Assembly (NCBI RefSeq): GCF_963583255.1
Contig: NC_084813.1
Coordinates: 4,864,001-4,928,000, forward strand
Source of the DNA: Pyrus communis
Lineage: Eukaryota; Streptophyta; Magnoliopsida; Rosales; Rosaceae
Direction: 5' to 3'
Length of the DNA stretch: 64,000 nucleotides
Position 1 is the first letter of the stretch. Every line of letters begins with the position of its first letter. A model generated the notes under the pieces. That model saw only the letters and a program-made list of their open reading frames with translations. It did not search any database and was not told the origin of the DNA. Of the stretch, positions 48,174 to 60,709 are shown one piece after another. The position numbers and the translations under genes are program-made.

Positions 48174-50061
48174 AAAAACAGAGGTATTTTGAAATACCTC
48201 ATTTGGTGCAGAAAGAAACCTTCATCATCAGTCCATCACAGCAGCAGCACCAACCTTCGAACCCGGTCCTTGTAGGCTTCATGCAAAAGCACTTAACCAA
48301 AAGGGCAGGAACGAGGTAGGTGCTCACCATTGAAAAACAAACTATTTATTTATGTTACATTAGACTTGTCAATGGATCGCATTTTAATCCATATCGAATT
48401 TTAATTTGAATCCGATGCAATTAATAGGATATAGATTGTAACTTCCAATTTGATTACCTGAATAAGATATGAAGCCGATTACCCCAGTATAAGATCCAAA
48501 TAGATCGAGGTTGATCTGATCCGAAGAGAGTGAAAATAAGATATGAAGCCGATTACCTGAATAATAATGGGGCCGATTACCCCATTATTATTTAAATTAC
48601 ATTTTTTGTCAACCAAAAGAGAGTGAAAATACATTTTTGTCTTCTATCACAAAATAAAATTATGAACAATAAAGTAATTTTGCACAAACTAAATTTTACA
48701 ATTTGTTGATGCACAAAATCAGTGAGACTTTAGAATAACGTAAAGTATGGAGTTTGTGACCTTTGCACATTCACTCCGATCACCTAGTGAAGATGATATG
48801 TAAAGCGATAGAGATAGGGAAGCAAACACAAGATGCACATAGTTCACCCTAAGTTTGGCTACGTCCACAAGGTAAACGAGTTCTCATTAATAGTGAAGGA
48901 TTTACACAATATATAAGTTCAAGCATAATCATCAATAGTGGATTCTAATGATGAGTGTAAGTACAATAATGGCATTAGTTCTTAATTGTAGGAGAATGAT
49001 CGTCTTTTATAGTTGAGGAGAGTCTTCGGCTTTCGTCTGTGATCGATGTGGGACTCTGGGAGCTTTATTCTGACGTTGACACATGTCGTATTGTGATTGG
49101 CCTCCTAGGTGAAGTGAAACTCTTGTGCTTCGGCAGGGATGCCTCAACATGAACCTCTCAGTGGGTCATTGAAGGTATGAAGTTGATCGGTGCTTGATAG
49201 TTTTGGGATTAGTTAAGTACGGTACAACCACAATTTTTTTTTTTTAAATTTTTTTCAAAGCATCACCTACATGTAATCTTATCAAACCTCTAAACCCTTA
49301 AATTCAGGATCCTATCTTATTAGAATCTAATGCTAATCGAATATGGATTAACAAGTCAGATCAGATAATCCAAATAGAATCCGAATTCAAATCCGTTAAT
49401 CCGATTATAAATGGATTCAAATATGGATCAAGACTAATTCGACCCGTTTATATATATGTTGTACATAATTCAACCATTTGAATTCTGGAAAGTGTAAAAT
49501 TTTGTTTTAGTAGTTAATTTTCTCTCTTTTATGCAACCAAAGGTACAACAACGAAATTACCAATAGATGGATACCGAAAAATATTCACCTGTTTTACCAC
49601 AAATGACAAAATATATGTGTATATGTCACATCATCACACAAACAATTTTCTTTAACGAAACTTAACAACATGGGGTAAAGTGGGAAGCACAATAGATACA
49701 TAGGGTGTTAAGTGACACATTTTAAATTCCATGGGACAGACAGAAGAAAGTTGAGTTTTAGAAGTTCTTTTTGGAAATAAGCCTAATATAGCTTTGCCCA
49801 ATCCTAATGGTTGATACATATTCTCTACAAATATTTTTGTTATACAAGCTTGTCTACCGACCCTCTTCCTACCCTGATGGTGAAGTGCTACTGCATCACA
49901 CCTCTTGGTCTTGGGTTCGAGGGTTGGTGTCTTAGTCTTGGGTTCGAAGGTTGGTGTGCTTCTGCTGCTCTGCTGTTGCCTTTGAATGTGATTGACAAAA
50001 CCAAAACAAGAACAAAAACAATTTTGGCCCAAATGAGGTATTCTAAAATACCTCTGTTTTT
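48174..50061. mobile_element. Mutator-like element with long inverted termini
   Basis: The left end aaaaacagaggtattttgaaatacctcattt-type sequence at 48174 pairs with the right end at 50061. The pairing extends inward for about 180 bases: cagcagcagcaccaacct then ttcgaaccc on the left, and the complement of gggttcgaaggttggtg near 49941 on the right. Long termini suggest a MULE-type non-autonomous element. Inside it a second inverted pair (about 48362-48440 against 49320-49445, rich in aatcc and gaatcc) suggests a nested element. No transposase and no clear target duplication were found. Confidence 0.65.
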
Positions 50062-51165
50062 CTTCACTTTGTTACATCTCCACTAGAAGTTATATTTATC
50101 AGATTACCATTGAGGAGGAAAAAAACACTAGAAAAATTACCTCGTCTAGATTATCTATCAAAAATCCGTTTAGTTCTTGCTTTTGCAATTGGATAGTGAT
50201 TAAAAAAAAAAAACACATTATCTATACTTCGTAAATTCATCTATTAAATTTTTAACTTTTTATTACTGGATAGTAAAATATGTCTTTTGTAACTATTGAT
50301 ATTATGTTAGTGTGTTAATATGAACATCTATACGGATGTCGACACCAAACATGTTGTCGATATAGTTATCGATGTATTTTGGTATGGCAATCACAATCAG
50401 TTTGGCGTTGAGTCTCTTGCTCCACTACACAAACAATGGAGCAAAAGTTAACACTTGATAGATGGAGTTTGACGAATGAGGTAATATGAAATTATAAAAG
50501 GGAAAATGATATACAGAAGGATGTTTTCAAAAGGAAGCCTGAAGATAAACTATTAGTTTCTTTTTGTTTTAAAAGAAAGCTTCCACAGAATTAAATAGGA
50601 GAAAACGTACAGGAAAGGAAAGTCATTGGCAAAACAAGTCATAAACCAAATGTAGACCCTCTTCAAACTTGACAAAAACACCACGCTCACAGAGAGCAAG
50701 GCGAGCTAAACGATCAGCGACCATATTGCTCTCTCTAGGCTTAAAAGCTGCAATGAGCAAAGAGCACCTTAATATCGTCCACCAGATTCCTTCCACCGAC
50801 CAACACTCTTTAGTGCAATGGCAAGATTAGCCTGTCTGATTTTAGAAAACTAAGCAACAAATTTTAAGCATTTTTATGCGTCTCGTAACTCATTTGGTTG
50901 GAATGAAATTTCTCTAGTAGGAGTAACGCATTACCTCTCCCTTGTGCAGTAAACAATGGAGGCTTTACTTGAATCAGGTTATTCTCTGATCAAAGAACAG
51001 CAATTGATAATGGTGACCAAACTTTCAAAGGAATACGTGAAGAACATGGACGATTAATTAGAAGTGGGGATGCCACTGTTATGTCTTCATGCAATGTTTT
51101 GTTATGCACGGGCGAGTTCAATGTTTTTGGCTTCTTGCGTTTGCATAATTGGAATTATGTAAATG
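50062..51165. other. Spacer containing a LINE fragment
   Basis: Apart from the RNase H relic annotated separately, nothing coding is seen. Confidence 0.45.
50615..50751 (-). pseudogene. RNase H C-terminal fragment, LINE type
   Basis: On the - strand the frame reads FKPRESNMVADRLARLAL, then CERGVFVKFEEGLHLVYDLF. The R-E-x-N-x-V-A-D-x-L-A pattern is the last conserved part of plant LINE-type RNase H (RVT_3), with its catalytic Asp. The upstream part (VDDIKVLFAH near 50785) is out of frame. A short relic of a non-LTR retrotransposon. Confidence 0.65.
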
Positions 51166-51853
51166 TAAGAGCAAGTCCATCCCTAAAAAAATGCGTCAGC
51201 ACCTAGCCTATTTAATTCATTCAGTGAACAATGATAGACACCAATGAACAGTAATAGGCCAAATGCATCTCCATCCCTAACAAAAAATAGCCTAGTCAAT
51301 TTTATTAAAATATTATTATTTTTTATTATAAAATAATTTTATTTTTAATTTCTGACTTTATAAAAAAAAAATTATTATTTATTTATTTATTAAGTTTTTT
51401 GGCGGAAAAATCTGGACCATTGATCTAAAAATCGAAAGGTCCTCATTGTGCCACGTCAGTAGCCATTAATTTTAAATTTCAAATTTCTTTTACCGTTGGA
51501 AATCCAACAGCCCAGAAAACTAGCCGTTGGAAATCCAACGGCCAAGAACGAACCACGTAGCCTCTCCGTCTAAACCGTAAGTGCGCATGCGCTTGCGGGC
51601 CCCACGCCCTTTTTCTGTCCAGGACGCGCCCCAACTCGTGCGTGTATCACACGCGCTTGATGCAAAAAAAATTTCAATGGGATTTGACGTCAGGCTGACA
51701 TCAAATGGAGTGATTTGGTTGGGGGCCGGCCTATTAGGCTGGGGTGGAGTTGGGTGCCAGGCTATTAGGCTGGGGTGGAGTGATTTGGTTGGGGGCCGGC
51801 CTATTTTGGGTACTGGGTGCCGGGGCAATCCACTCCCAGTGGACTTGCTCTTA
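51166..51853. mobile_element. MITE with TAAGAGCAAGTCCA termini
   Basis: The left end taagagcaagtcca (51166-51179) is repeated as reverse complement tggacttgctctta (51840-51853), perfect over 14 bases. Inside are the near-palindromic ccgttggaaatccaacgg (51522-51541) with a partial repeat before it. A GC-rich tandem, gattggg-type units with ggggccggcctatt, lies at about 51706-51806. No coding sequence. The target duplication is uncertain. Confidence 0.72.
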
Positions 51854-53158
51854 AGGTCTGCCTTTGTTTCACTATAATCTCTGAGCAGAAGAATGTTCGA
51901 TAATCGCTACTGCTGTACCATGTTTCTCCTTATATGTGGATCAACAAATATTGTTTTCTTTTACGTTTCTGCTTTTTTCTAACTACTGGGAATGTTAGTG
52001 TGTCAACATATCATAGTTGGAACTATTGGTAATGTTAGTGCATCAACCAAAGTCATGAATATATGACAACCCTTTCAGCAGCAGATGCTCGAGACGTTCT
52101 TTTTCTTGAACTTCCTGCCGAGGCCGACCACGCCTCGCGAATCAGATTAAACTACTCAGTTATTAAACTAATGCTCAAAATAATGATAATTGGATTCTTT
52201 ATTCGATCGCAATTGGATAACTAAGTTGTTTTAGTTTGATTCATTTTTGGTGGATGATCGTGTTCGTTGAAAAGAATCAAAAAACAAGTCAAGTGAGAAT
52301 GTCAAAACCGTATTATTGAGATGCAGAGAAGTTCTTTCTGTTCATAAGTTCAGACAGAATATGTGCTTCAAATTAGGTCAACTACGGCAACCAATGAGCA
52401 ATGTGCGCCTAATTAAGATTTTTTCACTGCAGCAAAGCTAGATGAATGGCGCATTTTGTGGGGAGATAACTGTTAGATAAATATCAACAATGAATGATAA
52501 ATTTATATATGTTAATAAATAATCAATGTGAATAGATGAATTAACAAAGTAAGAACAAAACGAAAATATTAGACAGATAATTTGAAGATCAAGCCTTGCG
52601 TACCACAATGTCCTTGAAACAGAAATTTCGTCCCTACTCAGTGTTTGTAGTTCTACAGACGTCTGCTTCATTAGGATTCAACGATCTACGTCAGAATTTC
52701 AGCACCGAAAAACCTAACTTTTGGCGAATTTCTTTGTGGTTCTCTCAGTAAGAATGTTTGGGATTGTAGAAGATATGAGAATGGGGTGCGTCTTTTGGAA
52801 GACATCTTTCTCAAAGGGGTGCTTTGCTCTTTGGCATTTTTTCATCACTTCAGACTCATCTGAAAAGATTAGTATGTTGATATAAAAAATAATTAATTAA
52901 TAAAGAATTTAATTATCAAGAGCCCCAAGCCAAGACCCATCTTTTGATAATTAGTACACTCCAAATATTAGATGGAGTTGTAAGCCATAAGTATGCGTGA
53001 CACGATCTTGATTAGGACCTCTGAATCTCCTTGCTGTACTGAGATCCATGTAACTTTGTACATGGAATTCGTTGTTTGAAACATATCATATCAGTAAGAG
53101 GCCTAGTGGCTTGAATAATTAAGAACATTCTGTATTGCACTTTAAGTTTCGATTCTGG

Positions 53159-53193
<35 letters not shown>

Positions 53194-53629
53194 AAAAATT
53201 CATTTCTAAAATCGTTGCGAATTAATTAATATTATTTTAAATCCTTTTACAGCAGTTTTTGTTCTGCTTACGTGGCTATTCATGTTTTTGTTTATCTTTT
53301 TTTCTTTCATGTTTTTGTTTCAATGTTGTCAAGTTTTAGTTCCCTATTATTAATTAATGGAAATTTTTTAAAATGCCATATGAATTTATACATATTTTTC
53401 AATTTGTCATAATTAAAATTTTAAGCGATTTGTCATATCAATTCTACGAAATCATTAATTTGTCATCTTATCTTACCACCGTTAAGTTTTCCATCCACAA
53501 TACTTGCATATGGCTTGTGTTAGGGTTATTTTAGATATTTGACCTCATTTTCATTTTATTGTTTGCCATGAGCAATGACTTTGTAAAAACAATGTAAGTT
53601 TGATGTTTACCATTGTTTTAGGGGACAAA
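51854..53629. other. Intergenic DNA
   Basis: No gene recognised. A 33-base A run at about 53158-53190 may be the tail of a retroposed copy. Short frames here have no domain. Confidence 0.45.
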
Positions 53630-53710
53630 TGTGACATCCCACATCGCCCAAGGGAGTGATCCTTAAATGTATATTCTCATCTTTACCTAGCACGAGGCCT
53701 TTTGGGAGCT

Positions 53711-53810
53711 CACTGGCTTCGGGTTCCGTAGGAACTCCGAAGTTAAGCAAGAAGAGGGCTAGAGCAATCCCATGATGGGTGACCCACTGGGAAGTTGCTC
53801 GTGAGTTCCC
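53711..53810 (+). promoter_or_regulatory. 5S rRNA-like segment with pol III internal promoter, Cassandra LTR 1
   Basis: The segment contains aactccgaagttaagc (box A region, about 53733-53748) and catgatgggtgacccactgg (box C region, from 53771). These align with the control region of plant 5S rRNA genes. It is part of the LTR and not a ribosomal gene. Confidence 0.8.
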
Positions 53811-54063
53811 AAAAATAAAACAGTGAGGGAATGGTAAGCCCAAAGCGGACAATATCGTGCTACGGTGGTGGAGCGGGCATGGTAAGTGATCCGCCCCAGG
53901 CCGGGATGTGACAATTTGGTATCAGAGCCTAACCCTGGTCGTGGTGTGCCGACGAGGACGTCGGGCCCTAAGGGGGGTGGATTGTGACATCCCACATCGC
54001 CTAGGGGAGTGATCCTTAAATGTATATTCTCATCTTTACCTAGCACGAGGCCTTTTGGGAGCT

Positions 54064-54163
54064 CACTGGTTTCGGGTTCCGTAGGAACTCCGAAGTTAAG
54101 CGAGAAGAGGGCTAGAGCAATCCCATGATGGATGACCCACTGGGAAGTTGCTCGTGAGTTCCC
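54064..54163 (+). promoter_or_regulatory. 5S rRNA-like segment, Cassandra LTR 2
   Basis: The same 5S-like stretch in the second LTR, with aactccgaagttaagc kept. Box C is changed by one base (gatggatgacc where LTR 1 has gatgggtgacc), which may weaken it. Confidence 0.78.
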
Positions 54164-54562
54164 AAAAATAAAACCGTGAGGGAATGGTAAGCCCAAAGCG
54201 GACAATATCGTGCTACGGTGGTGGAGCGGGCCCGGGAAGTGATCTGCCCCAGACCAGGATGTGACAACAACTATACTTCAAGAACATGTGAAATATGTTT
54301 TGAGGACCATGCTGTTGAAGAGAAACTCAATCAAAATTATATTAAGTTTCATTTTTATGTATAATATAAAAAATATTATTCCATTATATAATCAATTTCA
54401 TTTTTTAGTTTGTAGAAGCTCTAGATTTTTGTTTCGTCGGACGCAACTTTTTAGAAGAGGAGTGGAGAGTTAATATATCGTAAATAACTCTAAACACAAG
54501 TCATGTGCAAGGCACATGACTTATTTTGAATGAAAAACCTAACAGAGTTAAGGGTATATGAC

Positions 54563-55318
54563 TAGGGCCTATTCAGAGATTTTTGAGGTCCAAGGCAACG
54601 CCAAAAAATGTGCCCTCATTTCATATAAAAAAAATTATTTGTTTTTACATGTAAGACATCAATAAAATTATATTTAGAAAAGCACTTCAACCTTAGTAAT
54701 TTAGAAACATGGAAAAACTAATTTATTTTGTATTGAGGGAAGGAAACAAAAAACCTTCAGGCTTACAAGTAGATAGATTATGAGTTTTGTCTTCCATCTA
54801 ATCTTTTAAAGTGTTTTTGTATAAATCGTGAGGTGTTTTTACTTATTTACTAACCACGTCATAAAAAATTTAGTCTACACATTATCCTTTGTTGAAGATT
54901 AGACTTGAATTGGAACAAATGTTTAGAAATAGCAACCCACATAGTTACTAGCTAGTAATTAAAAATAAATTAATAACCAAACAAAAATTCGTAAAATTTG
55001 AAAAAAAATAAACCATTGCTTCTAATTAAACTTCTAATCATTTAGCCAAATTTTATAAATTTATGTTCTTACGAAAAGAAATTTATAAAAATTAGAATTT
55101 AAATAAGCACACATGGTGTTTTGAACCCAAGACCTCATTAATTTCACTCAACAAAATCATCCGTTCTAGTTAAATTTTTTTATCATTAAACCAAATTTTA
55201 TAAATTTATATTCTTATGAAAACGTATATAAATACACCACACTAATAATTTTGGTGCCCCTAATTTTTTTGGACCCTGAACGGTCATCCTGCGCGCACCT
55301 GGACCTGAGCCGGCCCTA
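54563..55318. mobile_element. hAT-type non-autonomous element, TSD 8 bp
   Basis: It begins tagggcctattcag and ends ctgagccggcccta, imperfect inverted termini of the hAT type. The flanks are tatatgac (54555-54562) and tatataac (55319-55326), 7 of 8 identical. At 756 bp it is AT-rich inside, with no transposase domain. Confidence 0.72.
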
Positions 55319-55326
55319 TATATAAC

Positions 55327-58300
55327 AAATTAATGATTTCAGAAAATTAATATGATAAATCGTTTAAATTTTTAGTTGATATAACAAATTAATAAAAGTG
55401 TAAAAGTGTATATGACATTTTAAGTTTTTTCCTTAATTAAAGTATGCATTATATATGCAGATCGTGGAATGTAATGCTTAAACGTGAAACAGCTGAAACA
55501 TTTTCTATACATATTAAATTGCTCCGCACTAAAATATTTGTGAATTTCACATGATTTTACCCTAAAAAAAATGACGACTTTGAAAATGGATTATACATGT
55601 TGAAATATCAATAGTTTTAAATAAATGAGAGGTCTTAAATTAAATTATTGTTAAAGGCGTGTTCGAACCAAATTAGTATGATTTGTTCATTGAGTGGCTT
55701 AGTTCAATCCCCCATTCCCTTAATCTTGTTATATCAAAAAAAGAAAATAAAAATATGTCATAATTTTTAATTGATTCAAATTTGAGTTTTGGTTGAATCT
55801 GCATTATAGCTTAGATAATGATAGTACTAGTTATTCTCATAATTATCAGTCTGTTTGATATATATGAATGAATAAACTATCTCCAAATCGAATAAATTTT
55901 TCTAGAAACAAAGTTCGGATGATGATAAAGATAATGAACATTTTTAGTTATGATTTTTGTATGATGAAATGATGTCACAGACTCACAATAGAAACAGAAC
56001 GAGGAATTTCCTCCTTATGGGGAAGCTAGAAATTATTGTAGGTCTAACATTATTACTTAGTTGGGCAAAAGCTTCTCTTGTCATCATTTCATTTGTGTCA
56101 AGGGTTTGAGCTTGATATCGTGAAAAGTCCCTTCCAAACGTGGAAGCACTAATTGTATTTATGGATTAAGGCGTGGATGCCTTTGATAAAGCAAGATGCT
56201 TAATATATAATTATTATTTTTATTGGATTTTAACTCTAAAATGATGTGGTCCTGATTAATCGTGTGCTTAATTTGAAATTCAAAGTTAAGAAAATGATGT
56301 GGTTAGTTGGGATGGCATCACTTGTGTTGGTGCTTAGATAATATCGCACATTTGATCTGACAAAAATGCTTAGTCTCCTTTTCATTATGCTCAAGAATAA
56401 ACCCAATAAGGAAGTTGCATGATTGTGTCGAAATTTCAAATTTTCAACACCATTCACAGCATGAAAGATACTTCATCATTCTTTTGTTTCTAACACTATG
56501 GTTCTCATTGTTAAAACAATTATAATATTCTCACACCATCTACTGTCTAAAACTTTTTTTGGTTAATACTATTTACTGTTTAATTGAACACTCTTTTCAC
56601 CCACATGTATTTAATCGTCTTTTTCATATTTATAATAAAGTACAAGCTAGGGCTGAAGCAACATAATTTGGCTGATGCTTACAACTTATGGGGTCGTGTA
56701 CCAACATGAACAACACCAAATCCTGCTTACTAAAGAGTTAGTGATCTCCCATTGTAGATTAACTAAGCATGATCACCTCTTATGACTTTATAACTCTAAT
56801 GAATGGAGATGATGCTTGTACTAGAAGACCAACCGATCTCCAAAGTAGTGAACACACGATAAGAATGTACCAGGTCAGATCTCATGCACGACATTCCTAC
56901 ATGGTACTCTATTTTCATAAATAGTGATCAGACGATACAGATTTACCATGTCATGATCTCATGTGCCACACTGATAAATGGAGAAAACTGGATTTGTTAA
57001 GGAATTTTCTAATTTATCAAAGTATTCAACTTGAAACGCCTTTAATTTCTTTGTTATTAGCTTTGAATTGGACACGTTTTTACCTACGTTATTGAGAGTT
57101 GTCCATCTAGTCCCAATTCAAACTCCAAAGGACAATTGGATTTTTCGGTCCCTCAAAGTCAAGTGTAATCCTACTTAGATTAAACATGAGAATTTAACGA
57201 AAGAAAGTTAATTAAAATTTTAAAATCTTTTCTTAATGAAATACATCATTAAAATTTGAGGCAAGATTTCACAAAAATACTCATGCCATGTCATTAATTC
57301 AAACGTAATTTTGAAGAGAGTTGGCGCTTAGGGGTAAGATGTCCGTTAAGGAATAAAACTAGGTCACTAGTTCAACTTTCAAACAAGGATGTAAGATTTC
57401 TCCATACTCAATGTGAGTTGTTTGGTCTCACTATAGGCAAAGTTCCGTAGTTTCGCTTTAGGTGAATTTGCTATAGGCACGTTTGTTCACTGTGAAGTGG
57501 ATATGGTAGTTCCAAGATCACGTAAAAAGATGGAACACCTTTCATAAAGAATAAGAATTATGGCGTGTTGTATTAGAAAATATCAAAAGCTTCATCTCCC
57601 TCGACAGCCAAGCGTTCTCCCGCCATAGGGTATGGAACACGTGGACAAGAGCTTGCCGACACTACATTGGAAGTTTTGATTCTTGACCAGAAAGCTTACC
57701 AAATTTTGTATTCATAGAAGAAAAAGTTGAGATGAATTCAAACAATCAAACCCGCCATGGATCTGATTGGATTTTCCGTTTTGCTTTGCTTACTCAAAAT
57801 TTTGGGTTAAACAAAAGAAGAGCAAAAAGTAGGACCCCGGACAAAACACAGTCTAAGTTAGACAAAACATACACAAAGGTCCAGGAAAATGGAAAATTTG
57901 TTGCACTGTGATGTAATTTATTCAAATTTGTATATCGAATTTGTTATTTACATAATTTTTTGTCTATATGTTAAGGCATGAGAGATTTAAGTTAAACCAC
58001 ACAATGAGTCATAAAAAATTAATATCAAAGTTGCCTTTCAAAAATATCTAACATCATACCTCGCACTAAAAAAGTGAAGTAGAAATTATATAAATCATAA
58101 TACTAATACACTATGAATTTAAATCACAACAGCAGAAACTATATATTAGAGCAAAGTGGAGCTCTGTCCAAACTATACAATGACCAAATCAGTGCGCTGT
58201 AATTTTTTTAAGGTATATTACGATCGTCATGACAGCATGTCTTCATATCAGAGGGAGATTTATGTGTGTGTGTTTACCATTTTCATCTTCCCCTTCCCTC

Positions 58301-58493
58301 TACTAAAAGCATGCAGTGTAAGAATTTGCACTCATATTTTCAAAATATATTATTAGACTAACAATTCTATTTTGCAAGCTACTTCTAGCATTATTGGTCT
58401 TATTATAATTAGTGTACTGGCCTAATAGATTCTCATCAAAACTTTCTCTGCAGTCACCGAACTACTGCTTAACTACTATTATTAATGGACTTA
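55327..58493. other. Intergenic DNA
   Basis: About 3.2 kb of AT-rich DNA without a convincing gene. A weak direct repeat, agtgaacacacgataagaat near 56845 against agtgatcagacgatacagat near 56924, suggests an old tandem copy. Confidence 0.45.
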
Positions 58494-58702
58494 GTACTGG
58501 TTTGGTACTAAAGTGTTTTTATAAAAAGTGGGTATAAAAAAAAACTGAGTTCAAAAAGGTGTTTGGTAAATACTTAAAAACAGTTTATTTTCACAGTTTT
58601 GGGTGGAAAAAAACTGAAAACGTGAAGCATAAAAAATGAGCTTATTCTTACAGTACAGCAGAAGCAGTTTTTTTTCCAAGCACATCAATACTAAACCAGC
58701 CC
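58494..58702. mobile_element. Small hAT-like MITE
   Basis: The left end tactggtttggtactaaagt pairs with the right end aatactaaaccagccc. The body has aaaaactg in both orientations. About 210 bp. No clean target duplication was found. Confidence 0.55.
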
Positions 58703-58948
58703 TTAATTTAATGGACTAAACATTTATATACCTTTATTTTATACTGCATGCGTATGGGTTATAATCTTCAAGAATATAGGCAGGCATATACGTAGCACTA
58801 TACATAAACTCTTTGTTTTCTTATCCCAAATAAGTTATATAACCGACTCATTCATCTTGGAGGAAGGGAAGATAATGACATTGAAACAACACCGTATTTT
58901 TGGGATTGGAGGAAATTTGTATTTCAATTGGAAATGGTCCATATAATA

Positions 58949-58994
<46 letters not shown>

Positions 58995-59116
58995 TTAATC
59001 TTCTCTTCGTTGCCAGAGCATTATAATTACACTAACAAAAATATCTTACCAACTTTTCACATCAAGAAGAGAGAGTGTATCATCAATTGTGTTTGTGCAT
59101 GTCATTTTCTTAAAAA
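58703..59116. repeat. Spacer with (ATT)n microsatellite
   Basis: The ATT trinucleotide repeat runs from about 58950 to 58994, roughly 15 units. Nothing else is recognised. Confidence 0.85.
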
Positions 59117-59281
59117 ATAATATTAGATAGATTAAATTTTTAGATTAAATTTATACATTAATGGATATGATATTAATAAAAAATAAACACGTTAATTAAT
59201 ACGTAGTTAATAATTTAATTATCCACAACTATCATATAATTGACAAAAATTAATTTAAAATTTTGATCTCCTAACATTACA
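59117..59281. mobile_element. MITE, family A copy 3 (diverged)
   Basis: The left end aatattagatagattaaat pairs with the reverse complement of the right end near 59258-59281 (ttttgatctcctaacattac). The termini match those of the family A copies at 10862 and 59711, but the interior is more diverged. Confidence 0.5.
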
Positions 59282-59710
59282 TATTTTAAATTCATTTTTA
59301 CCTTTTTTGGGTTCTTAATTTAATCTTCTAACATTACTCTTTCTTAATTCTTTTTTACTTCCTTTTTGTTCTTAGTTCTTGCACAATAGAACTGGATAAG
59401 GTCATTTTGAATATTTTACGTAACTTAAGTTAGCGAGACTTTCGTGTAGAATACAAGTGAACAAGCATTAATTGAATATTTAATTTTGAGAAACACGGGC
59501 CACGTGTAACTCACACCAAAGACTTTTTATGAAATGAGTTGACATGAAGACAAAATAATTGTGACATGAGAGTTCCTTTTATTTTATAGTATTTGCAGGA
59601 TGACTAATGGAAAACCATGAACGGTGACTAAATGGAGATGATGCTACATTCCATCCCTATTTTTATTATTTTATTAGATTTTGTCCTCAGACACTGTAAA
59701 TTACAAAAAA

Positions 59711-59880
59711 AATAATATTAGTGAGACTAAATTTATAAATTCAATGTTGAAAATTAAAAGACATGAAAGTTGATGATTGATTTATTACTTAAGCGTTGAT
59801 AAACATACTTATTTCTATTGGCGACACATCATTTAGTTTACAAATTTAATCTCCAAATTTAATTTTTCTAGCATTATCCT
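59711..59880. mobile_element. MITE, family A copy 2 (reverse orientation)
   Basis: Read on the - strand it begins ataatgctagaaaaattaaa and runs through aaactaaatgatgtgtcg and tatcaacgctt, as in 10862-11013. Confidence 0.7.
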
Positions 59881-60709
59881 ACAATATCATTAGCGGGTTA
59901 AGAGAAAGTCTTAGGTGAAGATCATGTGTGGACATTTGAGTTATTTTCACTTGTTACTCTTTTCTCATTTTATTTAGATAGTACTTGTCTTTATGAATGA
60001 GTTGCGCACATTTAAAGGCGAGGGGCAAAATGATAATTTTGTACCTTTGGAATTTCATAACTTGTTTCTCAAAACAGCAGTAGTCTTTCAGTATTGCAAG
60101 ATGCAGAAATAGTTAATATCAAATTTAACTTGTAGAATAATTATTTTTCAATTACAAGGACATATTTGCCATATATCGACGATAAAATTATAACATAACG
60201 ACTATATAAAAAAGATACAATAAACACTGATCGTTTCTACATCAAAATGTAAAAATATATCTATACTACCTAATTGCCTTTTTTTTCTTTAAGAATTCGT
60301 CGACCTAGCTAGTTCTAACTAATGAGATCATATATATTTGAAGATGTATTTTTGTAGACCAACATAATTAAAAAGTCTTATTCTTACACAAAAAAGTAGA
60401 GCTTAAATAAAGAATATAATGAACAGTGAGGAGTAGAGAGAAAGATGTGTCGGTGGTTCTTATTGGTGGTGGTGGTGAGCACTGCATCTGTACATATAGG
60501 TTTTCAATAGCTCTCTGAGTTCGAAGTCGCCCCCCTCTTAATCTCTCTTCAGTCTCTGTAAAAACATTTCTTTGTGTCATCCTTATTAATTCTCGAGAGA
60601 GAGAGAGAGTGCAGGTCTGGCAGGGATAAGGAGCAGCACAGCAGCAGTTAGAGTGAGTGGCGGGAAAAGGAAAGGAAGAAAGAAAGTAAAAGTGATAAAA
60701 GAAAGGTTG
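59881..60709. other. Upstream region of the small-protein exon
   Basis: Holds a (GA)n run near 60597-60609 and no other gene. The GA run lies about 100 bases before the ATG at 60710 and could be part of a 5' leader. Confidence 0.4.

Larger units (their letters stand above)
53630..54266. mobile_element. Cassandra TRIM retrotransposon
   Basis: Two 284-bp LTRs (53630-53913 and 53983-54266) flank a 69-bp internal region. It holds the initiator-methionine primer site TGGTATCAGAGCC (53917-53929) and a purine tract aaggggggtgga (53970-53981). Each LTR carries a 5S rRNA-like stretch, the defining mark of Cassandra. Flanks acaaa (53625-53629) and acaac (54267-54271) are a target duplication damaged at one base. 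About 12 LTR mismatches were counted by eye. No proteins are encoded. Confidence 0.92.

Noticed and set aside
53711..54163. Genuine 5S rRNA genes
   Set aside because: The 5S similarity is partial and lies in both LTRs of a Cassandra element with primer site and purine tract.
56236..56457. 73-residue frame on the - strand
   Set aside because: No recognisable motif, and AT-rich surroundings give such frames by chance.
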